From the NCBI GenBank assembly GCA_965226965.1, contig OZ245715.1, positions 4,442,151-4,506,150 of the forward strand: a stretch of 64,000 nt of DNA. The letters are read 5' to 3'. The notes under the pieces were generated by a model. It worked only from the letters and a program-made list of their open reading frames with translations, had not been told where the DNA came from and made no database searches. The stretch's first letter is position 1, and each line of letters starts with the position of its first letter. Shown here in pieces: positions 44,228 through 52,564 of this stretch. The translations under genes were made by a program, and so were the position numbers. Origin of the DNA: Endoryza foliicola. Lineage in GTDB: Bacteria; Bacteroidota; Bacteroidia; Chitinophagales; Chitinophagaceae.

Positions 44228-47200
44228 TTAGAATACAATGTTGATGTTGATTCCGTAACGCTTTAAAGTAGGCGTTTGGAGGTTACTAGAGGTTTGTGAA
44301 CCTGCGTATTGGTCGATGTCTACATCGTTGTTACGCTTCTTCACGAAATAGAACAAGTTGCGGCCTACAAATGAAACCGACGCTGATTTCATGAAGCTGT
44401 TCTTGATCAAGCTTTCAGGTAAAGTATACCCTAAGGTGATCTCACGAACTTTTGCAAAAGTCTTACTCATCAAGTTTCCTTCAGCTGTTGAGTTGTAACG
44501 GCTGATATAGTCTTGCAAATACGTTTTTGTAGTATTCGGAGCGAAGGTTAAATCTTTGTAGTTAGTGATTTGACCGGTTACAGGATCGTAAACTGGTGTA
44601 CCGCTAGCTACTACTACCCCTTCACCAACATAGCTCTTGTTGCCTAAATAGTCTTGGTAACGTGCAGCACCCATTGCGCCTTCAGTAGTTTCGATGTGAC
44701 GACCACCACGGAAAGTTTGACGACGCAAGTAGTTCTCCATGGTACCACCCACACGACCATCAACCTGAACGGTTAAGCTGAAGTTTTTATAACGGAACTT
44801 ATTTGTAACACCCCATACCCAATCAGGATTACCATAACCCAAGATTTGATTTTTAGGATAACGAATAGGACGTCCGCCGCCATCATTTACAATTTGTCCA
44901 TCGGGTGTTCTTACAAAAGCTAGACCTTGGTACAAATCCAAACGATCTCCTTTCTTAACATAGATATTTCCAACCAAAATAGAATCTGAAGGAAGTTCTG
45001 CATAGGTTTGACGGTAAGTAGACCAGTTCACCAATACATCCCAGCTGAACGATTTTGTTTTTACAGCATTTCCATTCAATGTAAACTCCATACCTTTCGT
45101 TTGGTACTTGGCGGCATTGATATAGAGTGCTGTATAGCCGGTAGTTTGAGAAATTGGATTACGGAAGATCTGTGGACCATCGATATACGTGAAGAATACG
45201 CCTTCTAAGCCGATTCTGTTTTTCAAGAAACGAATGTCGAAGCCTGCTTCGTAGTTAGAACGAGCGGCAGTTTGAATTTCGTCGTACAAGTTATCAGTAT
45301 AGTAGGCTGCACTTGTATTATTATAATCCAAACGAGTATTGTAAGTTTTGCTCACCAAAGAATAGGTAGGGCCATCATAAGATGTTTGATAAGCAGCGCC
45401 ATATCCGATAGGGTAAGAAGAAGGTCCGATATAAGCAGAGGTACCACCATCACGAACATTCGCATACGATGCTTTCAATTTTAAGAAAGAGATAGGACCA
45501 GGCATCGTTGCATAGTCGCTGATCACCGTGCTAATTGCTGCTGAGGGGTAGGTACCTGGTTTAGAACCGGGGATAGCTGATGATTTATCGGTACGAATAG
45601 AAGCGTTCAAGCTTACATAGTTTTTGTAGCTCAAATCCAATGAACCGTACAAACTCTGAACCAACATCTGAGAGCTAAAGTTAGACGCAACGATCGGGTT
45701 TCTAGAGTTTGCAAAAGTGTAGATACCTGGAACGTTCAAATAATCGGTAGTAACAAAACTTGAATTATAACGCATGGTGCGTACATTTCCACCACCTACT
45801 GCTGAAACATTCAAACCTTTGAAATTTTGATTGTATTTTACCAACACTTCGGTGTTGTTTTCAAATAGGTTACGAGTATCTTCACGATAGTCACCTCTTG
45901 CTTCTTCTCTACCATAAGTAGTAGCAGAATAAGGGAACTTTTCTGTTCTCAACAATCCATAAGTAGTTACAGAGGAACGACCAACGATGTCGAGGTTCTT
46001 ATTGATCTTATAACTTAAGGTTGCATAACCGTACAGGTCATTCTTGTAGTGACCTCTCAACCATTCTTTGGCCAAAAACCATGGGTTGTTGTAACGTTGG
46101 TATTCAGCATAAATTTGTTGAACTCCTTCTTTACCGGGCTGCCAGTAATTCTTCATGTCGTCGATGTCCCAATCGGCACCACCCCAAATAACGATGTTAT
46201 AGATCATACTGTTAGGGCCGTAGTTCACATCGGGAACATTTGGAGTAGACTGACGGTTGTAGTTCATATTGGCTTCAAAACGGAGCTTACTATTGAAATT
46301 ATGTGCAATAGAAGTGTTGAAGTTGAAACCATTCAATTGGGTATTGGGAACAATACCTCTTTGATAGGTATGGGTTAAAGAGAAGCGGAGATCTGATTTC
46401 TCATTGCTTGAAGAAACCGAGATATTGTTTGTAGTAAGCAATCCGGTTTGCAAGAAACGTCCAAGGTTGTTTTTACCACGTGCTACCCAAGGAGTTCCTT
46501 TACGAACACCGGTAACAGGGTCAACAGGGCTATCGTATTGAGGAATGGATTGTCCTTCAAATTTAGGACCCCAGATATCGTAGTCGCCATCGTTCAAGCC
46601 ACCACCGCGGCCATCTACGAATGCATAGCGACCATGGTCGCCGGGACCGTACTCATCTTGTACTTTAGGGAAAGAGTTGAAACCTTTCTCCATCATTACT
46701 GAGCTATTGTACTCTACAGAGAAACCTCTTTTGTCCTTTGAACCTTTCTTAGTAGTGATGATGATGGCACCATTCACTGCACGGTTACCATAAAGAGCGG
46801 CAGCCGTTGGCCCTTTCAATACAGAATAAGATTCAATATCATCTGGACTAATGTTCCAAGTATCGGAGTTGATGGGCACACCGTCTACCACAAAGAAAGT
46901 AAGACTGGTACCACGCAACAAAACTTGCGGGCGACCGAGAATTTCGGCACTTGCACCAACTGAAAGACCGGCCACTTTACCAACCAATCCGTTGATTGCA
47001 TTTGGTTCACGCGCTTTCACAAGATCAGCACCTTTCACTTCTTGAACAGAGTAACCGAGGCGCTTGGTTTCTTTTTTGATACCCAAAGCGGTTACCACTA
47101 CTTCGTTCAATGCTTGAGGATTCACTTCTACTGAAACAGAATAGTTAGCAGAAGCTGAAACAGTGAAGTTTGTTTCTTTGATTGCGATGCCGCTCACTAC

Positions 47201-47422
47201 TACTACATCGCCTACATTTGCTTTTAAGAAAAATTGACCATCTGCATTGGTAGTGGTTCCTGCAGAAGTTCCTTTAACAACGAGAGACACCCCAGCCACA
47301 GGTGTTTGATCTTTGGAATTCAGGACCTTTCCGGAGATCGATTTTTGTGCAAACACTGCAATTGGCAACCACATTACCAGTGCCAACATCAGTGTTTTGA
47401 GGCTGAAAGAGGAATTACTCAT
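44228..47422 (-). CDS. SusC/RagA-family TonB-dependent transporter of the phosphonate locus
   Basis: A 1,064-residue SusC-type receptor: signal peptide (ending AVFAQ, 26), CarboxypepD_reg-like domain (27-110; SISGKVLNSKDQTPVAGVSLVVKG), plug (about 120-230; NEVVVTALGIKKETKRLGYSVQEVKGADLVKAREPNAINGLVGKVAGL, ending AAALYGNRAVNGAIIITTKKG), and a 22-strand barrel to the C-terminal aromatic YGININIVF. It uses TonB energy to import ligands too large for porins. It heads the operon 47422-37831. The promoter has a TACTTTCG box and five 11-bp-phased repeats, suggesting activation by an OmpR/PhoB-type regulator. Confidence 0.95.
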   Translation of the reverse strand: MSNSSFSLKTLMLALVMWLPIAVFAQKSISGKVLNSKDQTPVAGVSLVVKGTSAGTTTNADGQFFLKANVGDVVVVSGIAIKETNFTVSASANYSVSVEVNPQALNEVVVTALGIKKETKRLGYSVQEVKGADLVKAREPNAINGLVGKVAGLSVGASAEILGRPQVLLRGTSLTFFVVDGVPINSDTWNISPDDIESYSVLKGPTAAALYGNRAVNGAIIITTKKGSKDKRGFSVEYNSSVMMEKGFNSFPKVQDEYGPGDHGRYAFVDGRGGGLNDGDYDIWGPKFEGQSIPQYDSPVDPVTGVRKGTPWVARGKNNLGRFLQTGLLTTNNISVSSSNEKSDLRFSLTHTYQRGIVPNTQLNGFNFNTSIAHNFNSKLRFEANMNYNRQSTPNVPDVNYGPNSMIYNIVIWGGADWDIDDMKNYWQPGKEGVQQIYAEYQRYNNPWFLAKEWLRGHYKNDLYGYATLSYKINKNLDIVGRSSVTTYGLLRTEKFPYSATTYGREEARGDYREDTRNLFENNTEVLVKYNQNFKGLNVSAVGGGNVRTMRYNSSFVTTDYLNVPGIYTFANSRNPIVASNFSSQMLVQSLYGSLDLSYKNYVSLNASIRTDKSSAIPGSKPGTYPSAAISTVISDYATMPGPISFLKLKASYANVRDGGTSAYIGPSSYPIGYGAAYQTSYDGPTYSLVSKTYNTRLDYNNTSAAYYTDNLYDEIQTAARSNYEAGFDIRFLKNRIGLEGVFFTYIDGPQIFRNPISQTTGYTALYINAAKYQTKGMEFTLNGNAVKTKSFSWDVLVNWSTYRQTYAELPSDSILVGNIYVKKGDRLDLYQGLAFVRTPDGQIVNDGGGRPIRYPKNQILGYGNPDWVWGVTNKFRYKNFSLTVQVDGRVGGTMENYLRRQTFRGGRHIETTEGAMGAARYQDYLGNKSYVGEGVVVASGTPVYDPVTGQITNYKDLTFAPNTTKTYLQDYISRYNSTAEGNLMSKTFAKVREITLGYTLPESLIKNSFMKSASVSFVGRNLFYFVKKRNNDVDIDQYAGSQTSSNLQTPTLKRYGININIVF

Positions 47423-47453
47423 ATCAGTTGATTTTGATTTTTGCTTGATGTTG

Positions 47454-47520
47454 CGAAAGTATCTGGAACGTGTTACCGATTTGTGAAGGGATTGTGACCG
47501 GAGCCTTAACGAACTGTTAG
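47454..47520 (-). promoter_or_regulatory. promoter and 11-bp-phased activator array of the phosphonate operon
   Basis: The minus strand at 47461-47454 reads TACTTTCG (one mismatch to TAnnTTTG), 32 bp before the SusC start. Nine bp upstream, on the plus strand, 11-mers begin at 47471 (TGTTACCGATT), 47482 (TGTGAAGGGAT), 47493 (TGTGACCGGAG), 47504 (CCTTAACGAAC) and 47515 (TGTTAGCAAAT), all exactly 11 bp apart. A sixth TGTTAA at 47534 is out of phase. This is the same gap and consensus as at 63.36-63.44 kb. Confidence 0.7.
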
Positions 47521-47644
47521 CAAATTAAAAACATGTTAAAATATAGTGTTGGTAATACACTGTTCACACAGGCTTAATGGTTACATAATATACAGCTAAT
47601 AGTTTAGTAAGATTGATATGCTTGCTTTGTGAAACCCAACTCTG

Positions 47645-48478
47645 ATGGAAAAACGAAAATTAGATGTAGTAGTGTTGTCCGATATCCACCTTGGCACCTA
47701 CGGCTGTAAAGCAAAAGAATTGGTTGCGTATTTAAGAAGTATTCAACCAAGCATCTTAATATTAAACGGCGACATCATTGATGGGTGGCAATTCTCCAAA
47801 CATTATTTCCCTCCGGCTCACTTGGCCGTTATTAAAGAAGTGCTGAATTTAATGATGAATGAGGGAACCCGTGTGTTCTATATTACGGGCAATCATGACG
47901 AAATGCTCCGTAAATACACCGATCTGCAATTGGGTCAATTTACACTCACCGATAAACTGGTGCTAGAGATCAACAACAAAATGACCTGGATCTTCCACGG
48001 TGATGTATTTGATCACACTACCAAGAATGGAGCCAGCATCATTACTAAATTAGGCAGCACCGGTTACGCTTCTTTGTTGCTTTTAAACAAATGGACCAAT
48101 TCTATAATGCGCTTGTTGAAGAAAGAACCGGTATCCTTCTCCAAAAAAATCATGAAAGGGTTTAACAAAGCGATGAAGATCGAAAAGTTTGAAGAAATGG
48201 CTGCTACCATTGCCATTCAAAAGAAATACGACTATGTGATCTGCGGACATATTCACGAGCCACAAAAGCGCGTGATCTCAAATGAACAAGGATCGGTTAC
48301 CTATTTAAACAGCGGCGATTGGGTGGAACACCTCACTTCACTTGAATACAAAAACAGTGAATGGAATATTTTCACTTACGATGAAAAAGAATTCACACAA
48401 AGCTTTACACCGGTGAAAGCTCACACCAACGTGATCACAGACGAAATCAGCTTCTACATCAATTCACTAGCAATTTAA
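47645..48478 (+). CDS. metallophosphoesterase, LpxH-like (UDP-diacylglucosamine pyrophosphatase family)
   Basis: A 277-residue calcineurin-like enzyme with the full set of metal motifs: Asp13-x-His15 (LSDIHLG), Asp43 (NGDIIDGW), Asn83-His84-Asp85 (GNHDE), His118 (FHGDVFDH) and His202-x-His204 (CGHIHEP). The NGDIIDGWQF and LGTYGCKAKEL segments are those of the LpxH/YbbF-like family, which hydrolyse UDP-2,3-diacylglucosamine or related sugar nucleotides; this longer form often occurs next to a MurG-like glycosyltransferase, as here (3 bp gap). Thus a role in lipid or envelope glycoconjugate synthesis is more likely than phosphate scavenging. It is divergent from the phosphonate operon. Confidence 0.85.
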   Translation: MEKRKLDVVVLSDIHLGTYGCKAKELVAYLRSIQPSILILNGDIIDGWQFSKHYFPPAHLAVIKEVLNLMMNEGTRVFYITGNHDEMLRKYTDLQLGQFTLTDKLVLEINNKMTWIFHGDVFDHTTKNGASIITKLGSTGYASLLLLNKWTNSIMRLLKKEPVSFSKKIMKGFNKAMKIEKFEEMAATIAIQKKYDYVICGHIHEPQKRVISNEQGSVTYLNSGDWVEHLTSLEYKNSEWNIFTYDEKEFTQSFTPVKAHTNVITDEISFYINSLAI

Positions 48479-48481
48479 ACC

Positions 48482-49516
48482 ATGAAAATATTATATTCAG
48501 TACAAGCAACGGGTAATGGACATATCAGTCGTGCGATGGAGCTCCTCCCCTTCTTACAGAAATATGGAGAAGTAGATATCTTCTTAAGTGGAGCGAACAG
48601 CACCCTTAGTTTGGATGCTCCGATCAAATACAGAAGTAAAGGCATCAGTCTCTTTTATACCTGCACCGGCAGTTTGGATTTCACCCGTCTCGTAAAAAAC
48701 TTTCATCCGGCTCAATTATGGAAAGAAGTGAATGAATTGCCGGTTGAGAAATACGATTTAGTACTGAATGATTTTGATAGTGTAACTGCTTTGGCTTGTG
48801 CTCGAAAAAAGAAAGCATCGGTGAATTTCGGACACCAAGCGAGCTTTATGTCGGAAAAAACACCACGCCCCGGTAAGAAAAGTTTTGTGGGAGAATGGAT
48901 TCTAAAGAATTATGCCAAAGCGAATCAATACATAGGGTTGCATTTCGATAGTTATGATGACTTTATCTACTCCCCCGTTATTAAATCTGAAATCCTGAAC
49001 GCTGAACCTACCAAAGGTGGATACATTACTGTGTATTTACCGGCTTATTGCGATCAAATTTTGCACCCTATTTTTTCTAAGTACAAAGATGTGTCGTTTC
49101 AAATTTTCTCTCACCAACGAAACGAACCCACTCGCATCGATAATATTACTTATATCCCGGTTGGCAAGCAGGCTTTCAATGAAAGCTTGATTCATTGCGA
49201 CGGGCTCATCACTGGTGGTGGCTTTGAAACGCCTGCAGAAGCCATTGCCTTGAAAAAGAAACTAATTGCCATTCCTATTAAAGGTCAGTACGAACAACAG
49301 TGCAATGCTGCAGCATTGAGAAATTTGGGGGTGAAAACCTTCGATGACTTGGGGGATGATTTTAAAAATGGCATGAATGATTTCTTATACCATGATCAAC
49401 CAATAGATCACAAGTATCATTATTCTACTCAAGAAATTGTTGATTTGCTAATGGCGAAATGCGCGAATATGGATTTCAGTTTGGATTTTAATTATCCGGA
49501 TTTGATGTTTAATTAG
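48482..49516 (+). CDS. MurG-like glycosyltransferase (MJ1255/VC2487 type)
   Basis: A 344-residue GT-B fold enzyme. The N-terminal GNGHISRAMELLPFL is the glycine-rich acceptor-side loop of the GT28/MurG group. The C-terminal nucleotide-sugar site appears as CDGLITGGGFETPAEAIALKKKLIAIPIKGQYEQQCNAAALRNLG, with the Glu of E-x-x-E/A-x-A and QYEQ that contact ribose and sugar. No signal peptide; cytosolic or peripheral. It is coupled to the preceding metallophosphoesterase and probably transfers a sugar to a lipid or polymer precursor. Donor and acceptor unknown. Confidence 0.85.
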   Translation: MKILYSVQATGNGHISRAMELLPFLQKYGEVDIFLSGANSTLSLDAPIKYRSKGISLFYTCTGSLDFTRLVKNFHPAQLWKEVNELPVEKYDLVLNDFDSVTALACARKKKASVNFGHQASFMSEKTPRPGKKSFVGEWILKNYAKANQYIGLHFDSYDDFIYSPVIKSEILNAEPTKGGYITVYLPAYCDQILHPIFSKYKDVSFQIFSHQRNEPTRIDNITYIPVGKQAFNESLIHCDGLITGGGFETPAEAIALKKKLIAIPIKGQYEQQCNAAALRNLGVKTFDDLGDDFKNGMNDFLYHDQPIDHKYHYSTQEIVDLLMAKCANMDFSLDFNYPDLMFN

Positions 49517-49950
49517 GGGTTAGGCGTTGGGTGTTAGGCTTTAGGCGTTGGGCTTTAGGAAATACATTCACCGCTAAGAGCGCAGAGTCCGCGAAGGAGT
49601 CGCAGAGAGCTTTTTTTTCGCATCCATCCAATTTTCTTTCACCGCAGCGGCACAGCGATCCTTCGACTAGAATTTCGGCCTGCTAAGGACAAGTTCGCGG
49701 AGGAAACGCAGCGACTTTCGTTGCGGACCTTTGCGTACTTAGTTACTTTGCGGTTGAGTAAACTGATCGAAAATTTTTATGATCGGAAATTGATTTTAGA
49801 ATTCGCATTTTTTTTGACCACAGAGTACACAAATTAATACGGATTCCCACAGATTAGCCTCTGTATTTCAATCAACCTGACTGCCGGCTGTTCCATTATT
49901 AATTATTAATTGTTAATTATTAATTATCTCGGCTGTTACATTATTAATTG
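49517..49950. repeat. composite dispersed intergenic element (copy 2) in gene-free spacer
   Basis: The spacer holds, in order, GGTTAGGCGTTGGGTGTTAGG repeats, ACATTCACCGCTAAGAGCG / CAGAGTCCGCGAAGG, ACCACAGAGTACACAAATTA, CACAGATTAGCCTCTGTATT, CTGACTGCCGGCTGTTCC and the AT-rich ATTATTAATT series, which runs into the gene end at 49951-49965. The same blocks are at 33.4 and 58.4 kb. No gene is seen. Confidence 0.8.
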
Positions 49951-51768
49951 TTAATTATTAATTCCTACCGCTTTCAACACAAACCTAAAAATCTCTGTAT
50001 TCTCATACACCCCTCTGAAATATTGTGAACCGGGGCCATAGGCGAACACAGGCACCGGAATAGCGGAGTGATCATCGGAAGCGAATTGTCCGGCGATGAA
50101 TCCTTTCTTATAGTCGCCATCTAAAAGCGTTAATCCACCTGTTTCGTGATCGGCGGTAACAATCACCAAGGTCTCTCCGTTGCTATCAGCGAACTTCATA
50201 GCTGCTGCTACTGCTTGATCGAAGTCGATCACTTCAGTTGCCACTTTGGGAAGATCATTCGCATGAGCGCCATGATCTACCTGAGCGCCTTCTAACATCA
50301 TAAAAAAGCCCTTGGGACCTTGAACAATAGAAACTGCTTTTTCGAATGCAGTGGTCAACCATGCACCTCTACCTTGTAAAATAGATTTATAGGCGTTGGA
50401 ATCACTAACCAATACCGGCTTCAAGCCCTTCTTTGAGTCCGATAAATTGTTTACAACATCAAATTTAACTTTTACAGAATCTTGTAATGAAGTGGTAATA
50501 TTAGATGGATATCCACCTGCAATAAAAGCGATGGGTGCTTTCAGTAGGTCTCGCAAAATAGCATCAGATTTAGAGCGTTCCGATTGATGCGCATAGAAAT
50601 CGGCGGGAGTGGCATCTGTGATATCACCTGAAGTGATCAAAGCAGTTTTCATTCCACGCTTCTCAAAAATGGCAGGCAACAACAAAAGAGGCAATCCATT
50701 GGTATCGGCCCCAACGTAGCGGTTTTTGGTTTTTTGTCCGGAAGCGAAAGCAGTAGAACCGGGCGCAGAATCGGTTACAAAATTATCGGCAGAAGAAGTT
50801 TTTGACAATCCGATAGATCGCATGTTGAATACATTTAAGAAGGCATGATTGGCTGTGTATCCTGCATACCAATGAGCTAAGCTTGTACCATCGCCAATTA
50901 GTAGTATTACATTCTTTACCGGCTTGGATGCTCCATCGTTCTTGTATTTCGGTTGATAGATTTTTGATTGCACCGCATTGGTATAAGACCGGCTTGAATA
51001 GGTTTTCAGAAACTCGGATAGTTTGGTAGAATGATCCGTGTTGATATAGTCTACACCCCAATCTGAGAAATGATACCAGGCATTGATATTATCAGGACTG
51101 TTCCAAAAACGAATCTTCTTCCCTAATTGATGCACTTTGGTTACTGCTGCTACAATCTTTTTTTCTTCCTCAGCACTCACTCTTCCTTTCCCATTCCATT
51201 TGGCAGCATACCTACCAAAATTATCGCTCATCATGACGATGCGTGTCAAAGCTTCGGGGGAGTATGTTTTCTGAATTTCACCATCAAACCAAATAAAATC
51301 CGGATAAGTAGTATAGGTGTCGGGGGATGGGCGATTTCCGGAAATTGAAATACGAATGTATTCACTGTTAATGATTTCCGGGTATTGTTGCAATTGTTGA
51401 ACCAATGCGTTCAAACTGGGGACAGCGGCTGTTTTAATATCGATCATCAGTTGAAAGCCTTTCGGCCCCATTTTCTTCAATTCATTACCATCTTTTGTAA
51501 TGATGCTTTTAAGCGGTTCTAAGTACAACGCGCGTAATGAACGGTCAACGCGAATGTCTTTGGGTTCATGTGCTACTAGGAGACTGTCTTTCCAGAAATA
51601 TACGTCTGCCTCAATGGAACGCATTCCGGCGAAAAATGCTTCGTAAAACGGAATTTTGTTTTCGTAATCGTTGTGCGAATGCCCGAATGATTGCGCTTGT
51701 GCTCGGCTACTCCAACTTAGAATGGAAAACACAACCAATACAACTATCTTTCTTATCATTAAGCTCAT
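49951..51768 (-). CDS. exported fusion of PLC/GDPD-like phosphodiesterase and alkaline phosphatase
   Basis: This 605-residue exported protein (start ATG 51768, MSLMIRKIVVLVVFSILSW, ending AQAQ) has two catalytic domains; positions below count from the longer frame starting 21 residues earlier. Domain one (48-275) is a PI-PLC/GDPD-like TIM barrel: GHSHNDYENK (50-59), SIEADVYF (Glu74, Asp76), LLVAHEP (His88, Glu89) and FQLMIDIK. Domain two (305-626) is a PhoA-type alkaline phosphatase: NVILLIGDG (Asp314), nucleophile Ser355 in VTDSAPGSTAFASGQK, QVDHGAHAND and VTADHETGG. The first could open glycerophospho- or inositol-phosphodiesters and the second release phosphate from the product. It lies in the phosphorus-related half of the window. 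Confidence in the domains is high; substrate inferred. Confidence 0.9.
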   Translation of the reverse strand: MSLMIRKIVVLVVFSILSWSSRAQAQSFGHSHNDYENKIPFYEAFFAGMRSIEADVYFWKDSLLVAHEPKDIRVDRSLRALYLEPLKSIITKDGNELKKMGPKGFQLMIDIKTAAVPSLNALVQQLQQYPEIINSEYIRISISGNRPSPDTYTTYPDFIWFDGEIQKTYSPEALTRIVMMSDNFGRYAAKWNGKGRVSAEEEKKIVAAVTKVHQLGKKIRFWNSPDNINAWYHFSDWGVDYINTDHSTKLSEFLKTYSSRSYTNAVQSKIYQPKYKNDGASKPVKNVILLIGDGTSLAHWYAGYTANHAFLNVFNMRSIGLSKTSSADNFVTDSAPGSTAFASGQKTKNRYVGADTNGLPLLLLPAIFEKRGMKTALITSGDITDATPADFYAHQSERSKSDAILRDLLKAPIAFIAGGYPSNITTSLQDSVKVKFDVVNNLSDSKKGLKPVLVSDSNAYKSILQGRGAWLTTAFEKAVSIVQGPKGFFMMLEGAQVDHGAHANDLPKVATEVIDFDQAVAAAMKFADSNGETLVIVTADHETGGLTLLDGDYKKGFIAGQFASDDHSAIPVPVFAYGPGSQYFRGVYENTEIFRFVLKAVGINN

Positions 51769-51799
51769 ATGTTCGTTTTTAAAGGCCTTGAATTTATTA

Positions 51800-52490
51800 T
51801 TGATGTGCGACCCCTCCAGGGTCGGTGGCACTGTTCACGTTTTTCGCGGCTACCAATATGCGACCCCTCCAGGGTCGTGTGCATCGCACATTGTTTATCG
51901 CTGGTACCGATGTCTTACCCCTACAAGGTCAATCGCATTGCACATCTTTTAACGGTGCTACTGATATACGACCTCTACAGGGTCGTTTGCACCGCATATC
52001 GTTTATCGCCGCTACTTATGTGTGACCCCTGGAGGGTCAATCGCTTTGCACATCGTTTAACGGTGCTACTGATATGCGCCCCTACAGGGACGATTGCACT
52101 GTTCACGTTTTTCGCCGCTACTGATGTGTGACCCCTGCAGGGTCAATTGCATTCCACATCGTTTAACGGTGCTACTGATATACGACCCCTACAGGGTCGT
52201 TTGCACTGCATATCGTTTATCGCTGCTACCGATGTGTGACCCCTGCAGGGTCAATTGCATTCCACATCGTTTAACGGTGCTACTGATATACGACCCCTAC
52301 AGGGTCGTTTGCACTGCATATCGTTTATTGGTGCTACTGATGTGTGACCCCTACAGGGTCAATTGCATTGCACATCTTTTACTGCTGCTACTAATGTGTG
52401 ACCCTTACAGGGTCGTTTGCATTGCACACCGTATACTGGTGCTACTGATGTATGCCCCCAAAGAGTTGTGGTTTATTTTATTTTACATTA
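51800..52490. repeat. 13-copy 54-bp tandem repeat with covarying hairpin arms
   Basis: GACCC-CTNCA-GGGTC cores begin at 51808, 51862, 51916, 51970, 52024, 52078, 52130, 52184, 52238, 52292, 52346 and 52400, with a decayed copy at 52454; spacing is 54 bp apart from one 52-bp step. Two unit types alternate, giving a 108-bp higher-order period: type A with GATATACGACCC ... GGGTCG ... CATATC and type B with GATGTGTGACCC ... GGGTCA ... CACATC. Inner and outer arms change together. It lies between the phosphodiesterase-phosphatase gene (its 5' side) and the purple-acid-phosphatase gene end. It is open in several plus frames because 54 is a multiple of three, but is not coding in my view. Confidence 0.92.
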
Positions 52491-52564
52491 AACGCAATTC
52501 AAAGCTCCAATACCCTTCCCATCCAATACACATCTTTCAGAGCCCCATTATTAATTATTAATTC

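Noticed and set aside
47645..49516. Metallophosphoesterase and glycosyltransferase as parts of the phosphorus system
   Set aside because: Motifs point to LpxH-like and MurG-like envelope enzymes; no signal peptides and divergent transcription. Proximity alone is weak evidence.
51800..52490. CRISPR array
   Set aside because: No unique spacers: the whole 54-bp unit repeats, and no cas gene is nearby. The same applies to the 138-bp and 179-bp arrays.
51671..52561. Long plus-strand open frames through the 54-bp array, with repeated CDPYRV-type peptides
   Set aside because: Frames stay open because the unit is 54 bp (18 codons). Unit differences preserve base pairing instead of codons, and there is no ribosome-binding site or signal peptide.
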